Positions 8,884-17,867 of a stretch of 25,962 nt of DNA are shown here, piece after piece. Source of the stretch: Stramenopiles sp. TOSAG23-6 (Eukaryota; Sar); the NCBI GenBank assembly GCA_900128565.1, contig LT635990.1, positions 1 through 25,962 on the forward strand. Reading direction: 5' to 3'. A program made the position numbers and the translations under genes. The notes beneath the pieces are model-generated. The model was not told the origin of the DNA and did not search any database. It was given only the letters and a program-made list of their open reading frames with translations. How positions within the stretch are numbered: the stretch's first letter is position 1; every line of letters starts with the position of its first letter.

Positions 8884-11295
8884 TTAAACAATCACTCTTT
8901 GACTTAATTCAATAGATCCAGTTCTATACAACGTTTTGACACGCCCGTTATCGACATTAATATCATGTTTTTGTTTTTCCTTAGCATATCGCTCTTCATC
9001 GTGAATCTTTGCATTTGTTTTCATCTCCTTCAAAATTCTTTTCATCAAATGTCTTTCTCCAAACCGCATTTCAACGTGAATTCTGCAAGGTTTGACATGA
9101 TCTTCACTGAAATGGCCGAGGTCTACATCTAGCCAGGCCTCATTTGCTTCTCCATTAGGAAAGATATGGTTTCCTTCTACATTTACAACATCGCGAATAT
9201 TAACATTACAAAAACCTATGACCCTATCCAATTCAGTAAGATGACCTTCAACGACATCCATTAGACTAATTTTTATTATATCATTTGGCATTCCTGGTGT
9301 TTCCACATGAAACTTAAATTCATTCTTTTTGGTATACACAGGATGGAGAGTATTGTACATGACTTGCGTCGAATAAGATTGATGATTACATTCAATTAAA
9401 ACGTAAGGATCGCACAAATCATCTGTGGAACCATCGGCAGGAACTCCAGCCACTTCAAGGACCTTTATATATAATCTATAGCTTCCGCGTACTCTGCCAA
9501 TGTGTTTACCTTTGCCACCATCGGTCCATCCTTTCATTAACTTAAATGCAATAAAATCAACAATTATATATACGACAGCTGCTGAAGCAATTGCCGCTAC
9601 AAAGGCAGCGAGAAATGCATCAAGATTAAATGCACCTACTCGACCTGTGACACGAAATATTATACGAATTCCGTGTCGATTGAATACTTCTCGATGTGTA
9701 GATGACTCTGAAACGTGTTGTAATAATTTATACTCCATTTTATTAATCACGTTTGCTGTCATGGTATATCGATAATTATCAAGATTAAATGATCCTCCCA
9801 TATTATTATAATCTAATGTGAGAGACACAATGACACCTGCATGTATTATGGAAAAATATTTTTTTTTCCTGTAAAAATTCGTTAGGTACAAAATTCTCTA
9901 CCAAAAACAACACTTATATTTATGAAAACATACATATCGATTTGTTTCGCCCTGGCTTGATTCCGATTCTGTATCTAGATCTACAGATGCCATTTTCAAA
10001 ATTGTACCAACTGTCAAAATATCCATGAGCTCATTATTTTTGCAACTACAGGACTTTTTACTAGCATCTTTTCCATGTATTATGAAAAATATTTTTTTTT
10101 GATTTTTTTTGTTAGGTATAGAATTTTGTCTTAAAAAAAAAAATGAAATTCAATTTTGAAAATGTACATCTTCATTTGAACAATCTCCTGGAGATTGATC
10201 TATGTATTTTGGAAAAATATTTCAAAAAAAATTGTTAGGTACAAAATTTCCTATAAAAAAAAATAGAATTTGAAAAAAAAATAAAACATACATATGTGAA
10301 TTCTCTTTACAACCTACTGAGATGAAGTGAGGACACTTGTAGTTGTTCTTTGTGTATTGTGAGCATGGATCGATAAAATTGCCCTCAGTGTCTTTGAGGT
10401 ATCCGACCATTTCTCTTTGGTGTTTTTCGACAGACAAATTTTTTGTCCCAAAAATACTTGGAATTTCAGCATGCATAGAATGGTCAATTTTTAATGTAGC
10501 AAACTCAACATTCCTTGCAAAATTAGATTGAAGAATTTCTCCTTTTTTTTTATTTACCCACTCGTTATGACTATCACGAGTTGAAGACTCAGTTGTCAAT
10601 CTGGTACTTATAAAAATTGTATTCAATTCCGATGTGGGATAGACCAATTCAAAAGAGTCATAATTTTCACATGGAAAGACATATCTATATTGTTTCACCC
10701 TATTTTTATAGTCGCTATATGAACCTAATCGAAGACGATCTTGGAGAAACCATTGTCCGGAAATTGTATCACATTTTTCTTTAGTTGTTTGCTGGAGAGC
10801 CACAGAAAGTTCATTAGCAACAATATAGGTAGATTGGTTAGGGAGTGTCCCTGGAGTGGTCTGAATTCGAGTACCATTACCAATTATTCCGAGTGAACCA
10901 CAGGTTTTGCAAGTGTTTGACACTACGCAAAATCCTTTAGGACAACTTGGTTTGCTTAAATTTACAGTTTTTTTATCAGTATCAACGCAGGCTAGAGCGT
11001 CCTTTGAAGGTAAGCAATATTCATACATCACACTTGGCTTGGAAAAATCTGATGAAGCAGCGAATACTCCGGGTCGTACGAAACCCGTGGGTTCTGTGAT
11101 ATACGCATATCCAAACGCACTAAACATTTTCCAGATAAGAAAACTTAGAATACCCAATTGTAATAGTGTATTTAACAAACCTAGCCTCCAATCATTTATG
11201 ACAGCAACACGGGCCGTAGTATATGGGAAATATCGATTGAGGGTACGTGTTGAAGGCATTGCGGTTGTTATCTTATTGTACAACTTTGTCATCAT
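8884..11295 (-). CDS. Gene E: P2X-type ligand-gated cation channel fused to a C2 domain
   Basis: Spliced as complement(8884..9840, 9934..10074, 10168..10201, 10292..11295), 711 residues. P2X receptors are trimeric cation channels, usually opened by extracellular ATP. The N-terminal tail carries YTTAR, matching the conserved YxTxK/R motif. TM1 is about residues 36-56 (GLLNTLLQLGILSFLIWKMF). A Cys-rich ectodomain follows, including IDHSM and the late segment RYAGVIVSLTLDYNN. The family signature before TM2 is HGIRIIFRVTGRVGAFNLDAF, and TM2 is about 461-494. The cytoplasmic tail is unusually long: about 513-628 is a C2 domain (YRLYIKVLEVAG...LCDPYVLIEC...LDRVIGFCNV), then a charged tail. I do not see the KxK pair that vertebrate receptors use to bind ATP after TM1, so the ligand is uncertain. 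The start is the tandem ATGATG at 11295. Confidence 0.88.
9841..9933 (-). repeat. Introner-type intron 3 of gene E (P2X), GT-AT
   Basis: 93 nt. The exon ends AATCGATAT, the intron runs GTATGTTTTC...TTTTTCCATAATACAT, and the next exon starts GCAGGTGTC. The core is TTTTGTACCTAACGAA. The join gives RYAGVIVSL, which fits the P2X family here. The nearest downstream AG (GCAG) shifts the frame. Confidence 0.9.
10075..10167 (-). repeat. Introner-type intron 2 of gene E (P2X), GT-AT
   Basis: 93 nt. The exon ends AATGAAGAT, the intron runs GTACATTTTC...TTTTTCATAATACAT, and the next exon starts GGAAAAGATG. The core is diverged (TTCTATACCTAACAAA). The nearest AG (GGAAAAG) breaks the frame. Confidence 0.87.
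10202..10291 (-). repeat. Introner-type intron 1 of gene E (P2X), GT-AT
   Basis: 90 nt. The exon ends TTCACATAT, the intron runs GTATGTTTTATTT...TTTTTCCAAAATACAT, and the next exon starts AGATCAATC. An AG directly follows the AT end (ACATAG), but splicing there produces a TGA within the 34-nt exon. The frame therefore chooses ACAT over ACATAG. Confidence 0.9.
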
Positions 11296-11567
11296 TTTCG
11301 TGGAGAGTGAATGGTGTTCTGCTTCAATCTTGGTGTTGAAATGAAACAACTCTCTAGTAGAGACGAAGGAGAAAACAAAGCGAAATATTAATATTGTTTT
11401 CGAGGTCACCTCTGGTTATCACGATTTCGATTTGATCTCAAGATGTCGGTCAATCTCAAATCGGACTTTTTCAATGAAAAGCTCCTGACGCTGACAATTC
11501 AAAAATCATATATATAGCAGTGCACTACTCTCTCGCTCCTCTTGAAAAAAGTAAATCGAATGTTTCA
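11296..11567. promoter_or_regulatory. Shared upstream region of divergent genes E and F
   Basis: 272 bp between two head-to-head start codons. TATATATA at 11509-11516 lies 52 bp before the ATG of gene F and is a possible TATA box. TCGATTTGATCTC and GGTCAATCTCAAATC occur near 11428-11462. I see no RNA gene or further reading frame. Confidence 0.35.
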
Positions 11568-13228
11568 ATGTTGAGTGGTTTAGATATGAAATTCGAGCGT
11601 ACACAGAATAGCATACCATATTCTTGCAGTACGTTAAACCAGAGTCACATGTACCAGGAGAAGACGCGATCAAAAACGTCTGCATATTTGCCGAAAGTCA
11701 TTCTCATGGGCGTTTTCATTATTGTTTCAATACTATTCTTCATGTTAAAGGTTTTATCCGGTCAGTGGACTATATTTGGTCTAGGTGAATTCCAAAACTG
11801 CTCACAGAGTATCGATAACTTACAAGGTAAATTAGCTAAAGCTAGTGTGAATTATGCAGATTTGCAGAAACGATTCAATCTTTTATTGTATTCAGTTAGA
11901 ACTCATGCTCCTCATATTGAAGATATATACTTGATGAATGCACAAACTTCCGGCGGTAGTGCTTTTAATTACTACAATGCAAATGACCCAAATTCGAGTA
12001 GGCCTAATAATAATCATACATCCCACTTACAGCATATTCAACACCAGTATCAAATGAACTATGCACAGCAAATGCAATATATGCAACAGCTTCGTCAAAA
12101 GCGAATCCATGAGGAACAAATCCATCAACAGCAGAAACAACGGGAGCATCCAAACAACATAACTGAAGAGTCTCCAGAAACTAAAGCATCAAGAATCGAA
12201 AGAGTCAGAGCAATAATTCGAATGCCAGAAACTTTGACTAATGAATGTAAAATTCCTTCGGACTTTGATTGGACATTTTCAACGATTATTGAGGATTTCA
12301 AAGCACAACAGCTACAAGATAAATTCTTACTCACAACATTATTACCAGAGGATAAACAGAGCCATGGAACATTTGTCGAGGTCGGTGCAGGGGATGGAAT
12401 TATTTTATCAAGTACATATTTTCTAGAGAAACATCTTTGCTGGAGGGGAGTTTGTATCGAACCCTCACCTTCAGTGTTTCATCATTTAAAACAAAATCGC
12501 CCAGATTGCATAGCTTTACACGGTTCAATTTGTACGGAAAATAAATCTCGAATATTTATTGAAATCACATCTGAAACTGGGAAATGGACAGGCTTATCTG
12601 GATTCAAAGATAACTTTTCTCCTGCTCATTGGGAAATGGTCAATAAAAGTGTAAATGAAAAATCATATCAAATGGAAGAGATTGAGGTACCATGTATGTT
12701 TTATTTTTTTTTCAATTTCAAATTGTTTTTTTTTCGTACGAAATTTTGTACCTAACAAATTTTTGTTTTTTTTGGAAATATTTTTCCAAAATACATGTCA
12801 TCGTTTGGATACAGTCATGGAACACCTAGGGATGAAACGAGTAAACTACTTAGTTGTTAAGGCTGATGGTAGTGAGTTGCAAGTTCTTCAAACTATGAAC
12901 TTTACTCATGAAACAGATGTAGATGTTGTACAAGTAGAAGTTTTTAATCAAAGTGGATCTAATATTGACGCTATAACAAATTCTATGACAACTCAAGGAT
13001 TTTGGGGTCCTTTCACTATGCCTGTAAATTCTAAAGGTACTACATTAGACTACTTCTTTATTCATCATCAAGGTGTATCTAGACCAATTGTTGAGAAACA
13101 CATTCAGAACAATCAAAGACAACAAACTTATGCCTATCATCAACCACCACCACCACCTCCTCCTCCTCCTCCTCCACCCCCTCATAAACAGCAGCAACAA
13201 CAACAACAACGACGACAACAGCAACAAC

Positions 13229-13260
<32 letters not shown>

Positions 13261-13350
13261 CAAAGTAATCAAACAGCATCAAAAGCTAAAATGTCTGAGT
13301 CGATTTCATCTACTACAGCTCCATCTGATCCAGCATTTTGGTCATATTAA
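11568..13350 (+). CDS. Gene F: membrane-anchored FkbM-family methyltransferase
   Basis: Spliced as 11568..12693, 12797..13350, 559 residues. FkbM-type enzymes use S-adenosylmethionine to methylate sugars or small molecules. Many eukaryotic members are type II proteins of the Golgi/ER, and a single TM at about residues 44-62 (VILMGVFIIVSILFFMLKV) suggests that here. After a Gln/His-rich stem (about 150-195), the catalytic domain starts near 225. GTFVEVGAGDG (about 266) is the SAM-binding motif I, RGVCIEPSP is the following acidic strand, and VPCHRLDTVMEHLG plus YLVVKADGSELQVL (about 397) are the late FkbM motifs. The tail (about 490-540) is a run of Pro, Gln and His, unusual after this domain. 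The start is the ATG at 11568. The exact substrate is unknown. A canonical AG further into exon 2 would delete part of the VPCHRLD motif, so the AT end is preferred. Confidence 0.87.
12694..12796 (+). repeat. Introner-type intron of gene F, GT-AT
   Basis: 103 nt. The exon ends GAGGTACCAT, the intron runs GTATGTTTTATTT...TTTTTCCAAAATACAT, and the next exon starts GTCATCGTTTG. ATGT is shared by both junctions. The join rebuilds the FkbM motif VPCHRLD. An AG 18 nt downstream (GGATACAG) keeps the frame but removes six residues of this motif. Confidence 0.88.
13140..13263 (+). repeat. Pro/Gln/His-coding microsatellite cluster
   Basis: Consecutive CCN, CAA/CAG, CGA and CAC runs encode about 13 Pro, then Gln, Arg, His and Gln runs at the C-terminus of gene F. 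Codon mixing (CCA, CCT, CCC; CAG, CAA) shows that the tract is not a fresh single-codon expansion. Confidence 0.9.
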
Positions 13351-13513
13351 TAACTGGAAATATTTGGTAAAAGGCAAATACAAAATTATTTCACTACATA
13401 TTTTATATAAAATTATACAAAAACAAATATTGTTTTTTTCTAAAAATAATGATACTGATCTAATTCTTTTGTTGCCAATATTGCTTGCGAAAGTATTGGG
13501 ACTTGGGCAAAAT

Positions 13514-13580
13514 CGAAATTGAATTTTAAATCTGCTGAATGTCAAAAACCGAAATTGAATTTTAAATCTGCTGAATGTCA
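13514..13580. repeat. 36-nt-period tandem duplication between convergent genes F and G
   Basis: A 31-nt unit starting CGAAATTGAATTTTAAATC occurs at 13514-13544 and exactly again at 13550-13580. It lies after the stop of gene F and before the stop of gene G, so it is in one or both 3' UTRs. Confidence 0.9.
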
Positions 13581-13602
13581 CCCCCAATGTTTATTGGAAA
13601 AG

Positions 13603-15595
13603 TTAGATTTCGTCACAATGGAGTCTAAAATCAGTCCAACCATGAATTGGAAAATTTAGTTTTGTTTGTATATAATTATTCACTTCACACATTCCAGCAA
13701 CTTCACTCTTCCTTTCTTGTGTAATGATAGCAGGGAGACAAGACAAACCTAAACTAGCATGTTTTGTAAAAGAATATATCAAATCCGATATTCGTAAGGT
13801 ACAGAAAACAAAAAAATCGTACAAAAATTCGTACCAAAAATAAATAAATTTGAAATTCATGATGAAAACCTACAGCTTCTTCCAAGACATTTATAGCAGC
13901 ATAGATGTAACCACTAGCCCACCAAGCCATGGCATCTAAACGAATTGATGCTAAAATTTGAGAAAGACTTCGGAAACGTTCAAGAACAAACCTACTACTT
14001 GAAATGTCATCCCCAGAGCCTGCTCTTTTTGCACTATCATAATGTACATATTGAAACATTTGTGATTTGTTTATATTTTCGGTAGCTGAGTTCGATGTTG
14101 TATTAAATTCTCTTGATGCCCAATTATTTCGAAACTTATTTGATAATGAATTCCATTTTTTATAGATGGAGCAATCAGTAGATACGGTGTTATTAGGATT
14201 AGAAAATGAGTCACGCAAACAGTTATAATATTTCACTTCATTGTCGAAGCGCTTATTAATCATTTTAGGCGATGAAAGTGCCATAGAGAATAGCTTTTTA
14301 CGCATGTTTTTTGCCTCCACGCTCTTTTCTGCATTCTTTTTACATAAAGTAAAATTATTATCCTTTTTATCTACCTCATTCACAGAAATCTCTCTCGCAC
14401 ATGATTTAGTTTTATTACTATGTGTATTATCAATGTATTCAAATAATACTGCACCTGTGTTTGGGTCAATTTTTCTTGTTTTTACATCATAAAATGAATT
14501 CACAGCGGATTCAATATTTCGGAAAAAAAAAGGACAAACTCCAGAAGTAGGTAACCAAAAACCAGGATAGTTGCGTCCAGGATTAGATGTCCCTGAACTT
14601 CGAAACATAAGTTCTCCATCAAGCATTGCAAATTCTCGACCGGAAAGGACATTTCGATGAGCACCCGAGTCAGTGTATACACTAAAGACATGCGCTTTAC
14701 CGGGTATCAGAACAATACTTTTTTCACCAGTTTGTTTTGAATTTGAAGAAATTTCCTCATAATTTCGACTTTTTTCCTCCTGTTTTTTTTTTTTTTTCTG
14801 TTGTTTTTCGTTGTTTTCAAACATCGTAGTTGTAGAATGAACTATTGGTGAGGCAGAAAAGAAAATTTTATCTTTAGTAACAATAATACGCCCACTCTCG
14901 CTTATGTTTGATCTTGATTCTACATTAGTTTCTACACTCACTGTTGCAATATGATATCCAGCCATGTCAGAAGGTAAAGTCAGATTTAGAGTGCTTTGAA
15001 CTCCAGAAATACAAGTTTTTTGATTCGTTTTTCTAATTCTACCTTTTTTCTCTTCTTGTGGAGGAATATAAGATGTTAGATCTATACATGTAAAAGCTGT
15101 TATAGCATTGTGTGATATTTCATTTTGTGTACTGACATTTTCATTGAATTGAATTTTTTTGATAATTGTCTTGATGGATTCAATCGATGGAAAATAATGA
15201 ACACGGACAGAAACGTTTCCAGGAGATGTTATCCTCTTTGTACTATCTATTATTGAGGCTACCCTTACACCAATGACTCGATTCGAATCGAAATATGGTG
15301 TTTGTACACCATTTTCTATTCTTTCAGAGAGTGCACTCATTTTGGATTGCTCCAATTTTATAGCAGACTCAACACTAGAACAGTCAATATTGGAAACACC
15401 ATTATAAGCACAAAACCGAAGAGCAACTATAAAAGGTGAATCATCTAATGAAAAGACAATCTTCTTTGGGTTGTTACGGTTCCCTTGGTCAGACAAATAT
15501 ACTTGTATTGAAGCAGTCTGGGAACCATCCACAAGTAAGAGTGATGATATAAATATAAGCACTCGAAAAGCAGTAGATGCAAACACTATTCTCAT
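13603..15595 (-). CDS. Gene G: secreted protein of unknown family
   Basis: Spliced as complement(13603..13758, 13874..15595), 625 residues. A signal peptide is clear at residues 1-25 (VLIFISSLLLVDGS). The first ~240 residues alternate short hydrophobic strands with polar loops and several NxS/T sites, in keeping with an extracellular beta domain. A Lys-rich run (KKKKKK) sits near 260. A segment around residues 330-375 (SGREFAMLDGEL...RNYPGFWLPTSGVCPFFF) is the most motif-like part. The C-terminal third has eight or more Cys and ends DFRLHCDEI. I recognise no family. The ATG lies 26 nt after the stop of RPP14 on the same strand. Unspliced, the frame would run through the intron to a TAG at 13754. 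Confidence 0.75.
13759..13873 (-). repeat. Introner-type intron of gene G, GT-AT, diverged
   Basis: 115 nt. The exon ends GAAGAAGCT, the intron runs GTAGGTTTTCATC...TCTTTTACAAAACAT, and the next exon starts GCTAGTTTAGG. The core is rearranged (GGTACGAATTTTTGTACG, then a second TGTACCTTACGAA), so the branch-point motif is CTTAC. Using the AG of GCTAG shifts the frame and ends the protein after 18 codons. Confidence 0.75.
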
Positions 15596-15621
15596 GACGA
15601 AACTAGAAGGTTGCCACCAGC

Positions 15622-15969
15622 CTAAACAAAAATCACGTGCCGCTCAGAGCCATGCGACAATAGTGTGTTTGCGACACACTCTACGATAAATTTACAAGGA
15701 TTTCCACGGTATGAACTAAATAAGGTCAGAGCAGAACGAATCTGAATTTTGCCTTCACAAGGTACTCTCAGTAAAAAGGTTCGAGCGGCAGAATCGAACT
15801 TTACGATGTCTATCGTCCACTGCGATGATCCAACAACACCAAATAATCCACGAGTTGCCTGAACAACAATAGACTTTAGTAGCTTGTAATCAACTTCTAT
15901 CGGTGTTTTGCTCTTAATGGAAAATCGGGCCTTTAGAAAGCAATGCGTAGGTGTTGGGAGATTTACCAT
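15622..15969 (-). CDS. RPP14: Ribonuclease P/MRP subunit, POP5/RPP14 family
   Basis: 115 residues, the usual size for this family. These small proteins bind the RNA of RNase P and RNase MRP and help in 5' processing of tRNA and in rRNA maturation in the nucleus. The recognisable part is the second half: LLKSIVVQATRGLFGVVGSSQWTIDIV, then FLLRVPC, then SALTLFSSYRGNPCKFIVECVANTLLSHGSERHV. This matches the RPP14-type ending (a SLTLxGSY block followed by a short hydrophobic strand and LALSGxSRE) better than POP5. The start is the ATG at 15969 (TTCACAAAATGG); the frame is open further upstream but has no other ATG. A candidate 3' splice site (TGGGGCTTGCAG) lies about 20 nt before it. The stop TAG is 26 nt from the next ATG of gene G. 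Confidence 0.82.
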   Translation of the reverse strand: MVNLPTPTHCFLKARFSIKSKTPIEVDYKLLKSIVVQATRGLFGVVGSSQWTIDIVKFDSAARTFLLRVPCEGKIQIRSALTLFSSYRGNPCKFIVECVANTLLSHGSERHVIFV

Positions 15970-16457
15970 TTTGTGAACACCGTTGTAAGCTGCAAGCCCC
16001 AAGCAAAGAAGAAATATCCGTTAATCGGAAGCACGTGTAAAAGTTAGAATTCGTGATGTTTGTGTCGACTATTATTCAAATGGTAGCAGATCGACCACTC
16101 ATTTCGATACCGTTCGTGTGTCTGTGTGGTTACTAACAACTAAATTGTTATATGTTATTAAGAGAATAAAGAGATTAATCGTTAAGTTAATTAAGTAGAT
16201 TTAGATTATATCGGACGCGATACTTTCTTTATCTGAATTATTACTAACCTAAATTAAGAGAGATAAAGTATCTAAATATCGGATACTGAGATACACGAAA
16301 TATTAACTAATTTTTTTGGGTTTTCGTGTTTTCATTATTACGGTCAACTTGCGGTCAACTTGATGTTTTTTGAATCAACTTCTTGGAAGACGATCTGATC
16401 CATCCATAAAATTCCCACAGTTTGGATTAGGAATTCTCACTCGCAACAGAGACTCCA
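15970..16457. promoter_or_regulatory. Shared upstream region of RPP14 and SARAF, with an inverted repeat
   Basis: 488 bp without a supported gene. It contains an imperfect inverted repeat (GATACTTTCTTTATCT at 16219-16234 and AGATAAAGTATC at 16261-16272), flanked by the direct repeat ATATCGGA. A short tandem (CGGTCAACTTG twice near 16341-16362) lies closer to SARAF. A possible 3' splice site, CTCACTCGCAACAG, lies about 10 nt before the SARAF ATG. Confidence 0.4.
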
Positions 16458-17508
16458 ATGAACCAGCCTTGGTATGTAATTCTTTTACTTTTGACATTGT
16501 CATCCAGCCTTACCTATGTAACATGTCGGGAAATTGGTGGGAAAGTGTTGCTAGAAACAGTCAAAGCAATAACGTTGAAGAAGGGTAAATACACGAACTC
16601 TAGACGAGTCTCGGCAATTCCACAGATAACATGTATAAATGGTTGTCATCTTGCCAGCCCAAATAGAATTCAATGCAAAAACTCAGGTTCGGATGGTGTT
16701 GATATTCAGTGGGAATGTTCTACAGATCTTCCAGCGGGTGTTTCGTTCGAAGCAGTTGAAGTTCTATGCGAAGGTTACGATTATCCGGAAGATGAATATG
16801 TTTTAAAAGGTTCCTGTGGAGTAGAATATTCTTTATCGGGTCATCGCAGCGATAATCATTCCCAACATAGCAGTTGGGGCAATGGCTATGCTGATAGTGA
16901 TCCATATGGTTATTCAAGTTCAGATTATAGCTATGATAGATCAGAGAGTACTTTTAGTTTTTTTCGGTTATTTATTCTTATCGCTATAATTCTTACTGCT
17001 TATTCTTGCTGTTTTAGTGGTGTCAACAATACAACGAATACAGGGCGCGGTGGAGGTCCTGGAGGTGGAGGTGGAGGTGGTGGAAATAATTGGGGAGGTG
17101 GAGGGGGTGGCCCACAAGGTGGAAATCCTCCTGGAGGTAATGACTGTGGACAACAAGGAACGGGTTTTGGAGGCGGTGGATTTTTTCCCGGAGCAGGACT
17201 CGGTGGATTACTTGGCTATGCCTTGGGTCGTGCAACCGGTGGTGGAGGATATGGAGGATACAACAATAGATATCGCCGAAATGGATATGCTGCTGGTGGT
17301 TATAGAAATACAGGTGTACGTTTTCGAAATTGATTTTTTACCTAAATTTATTTTGTACCACATTTCGTACCTAACAAAAAAAAATCAAATGAAATGTTTT
17401 TTCACAATACATGGTGGAGGAATGAGATTCTCGAGTAGAGGTGGATCCTCCTCCAGTGGTGGTGGTACACGTCGTGCTACAGGTTTTGGGGGGACGCGCC
17501 GTCGTTAA
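16458..17508 (+). CDS. SARAF: SARAF (TMEM66) homologue, store-operated calcium entry regulator
   Basis: Spliced as 16458..17315, 17413..17508, 317 residues, close to the animal protein's length. SARAF is a single-pass ER membrane protein that in animals turns down store-operated calcium entry through STIM/Orai. A signal peptide covers residues 1-23. The luminal domain shows the family blocks in order: VLLETVKAITLKKGKYTNSRR, IPQITC, IQCKNSGSDGVDIQWECSTDLP, VLCEGYDYPEDEYVLKGSCGVEY. TM is about 166-188. The cytosolic tail is Gly-rich (196-280, with GLLGYALGRATGGG) and ends in GFGGTRRR, the same C-terminal GGTRRR motif as vertebrate SARAF. That motif is encoded by exon 2, which supports the intron removal. 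No STIM or Orai gene is visible here. Confidence 0.93.
17316..17412 (+). repeat. Introner-type intron of SARAF, GT-AT
   Basis: 97 nt. The exon ends AATACAGGT, the intron runs GTACGTTTTCG...TTTTTTCACAATACAT, and the next exon starts GGTGGAGGAATG. The core has lost part of the first palindrome arm (TTTGTACCACATTTCGTACC) but keeps CTAACAAAA. The nearest downstream AG shifts the frame to a stop. The join is needed to reach the conserved C-terminal GGTRRR. Confidence 0.9.
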
Positions 17509-17630
17509 CTTAATTGTCATTTGGTTATATAAAGTTTACCACTCTAATTACATACAAAAGCAATAAGAAAAAAAAATCAATTATAAACAGAAGATTAGAC
17601 TTTTTTTTATGTGGGTGTTTTATTTTTTTT

Positions 17631-17867
17631 TTACATACTCTTCTTCATTGCTATTTTCGATCTTGTACATGTTGCAACAGGTTGAATAAAAGTAAAAGTG
17701 TGATCTCCTGAATTCCTAAATGGGTTAGGCGGATGGGCGCCACATCCATCATCAATGCCAGTTCTTGACACGCCGTTTATAAGATGAGTGATTACACCAT
17801 TATCATTAATGAGCAATTTTGGTCTCTCACGTCGGCTAAGTGACCAAGACGAATCATTCCTGTCTTC
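17631..17867 (-). pseudogene. 3' exon or remnant of a secreted glycosidase-like protein
   Basis: An open frame without an ATG encodes SWSLSRRERPKLLINDNGV, THLINGV, and GDHTFTFIQPVAT, then a short basic tail and TAA. The order RRERPxLL - THLINGV - FTxxQPV is, from memory, the C-terminal signature of GH43-like secreted proteins found in many algae and protists. An in-frame stop lies at 17895-17897, and a possible acceptor (ACCTTCAG) ends at 17868. No upstream exon can be found in the 340 bp before gene H. It is either the last exon of a gene whose body is lost or a decayed copy. Confidence 0.45.

Noticed and set aside
3610-10020. 14-nt match TTGTACCAACTGTC between the damaged intron of gene B and the opposite strand of a gene E exon
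   Set aside because: A single short match with no extension. The gene E copy encodes P2X residues, so a transfer between the two is not supported.
10222-10260. Classic ciliate-type TA-bounded eliminated sequences as the main explanation
   Set aside because: A TA boundary fails for gene G and leaves extra residues in conserved P2X and FkbM motifs. Conserved 5' splice-site and branch-point motifs favour introns. It is kept only as a formal alternative.
13045-13272. Minus-strand and alternative-frame ORFs of Leu/Val/Gly or Asn/His runs over the repeats of gene F
   Set aside because: They are reflections of the Pro/Gln/His microsatellites and have no start context or family features.
17605-17640. 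GGGTGTTTTATTTTTTTTTTACAT after SARAF as a mini copy of the intron family
   Set aside because: It resembles the 5' end followed directly by ACAT, but without the core it is too simple a T-run to separate from chance.
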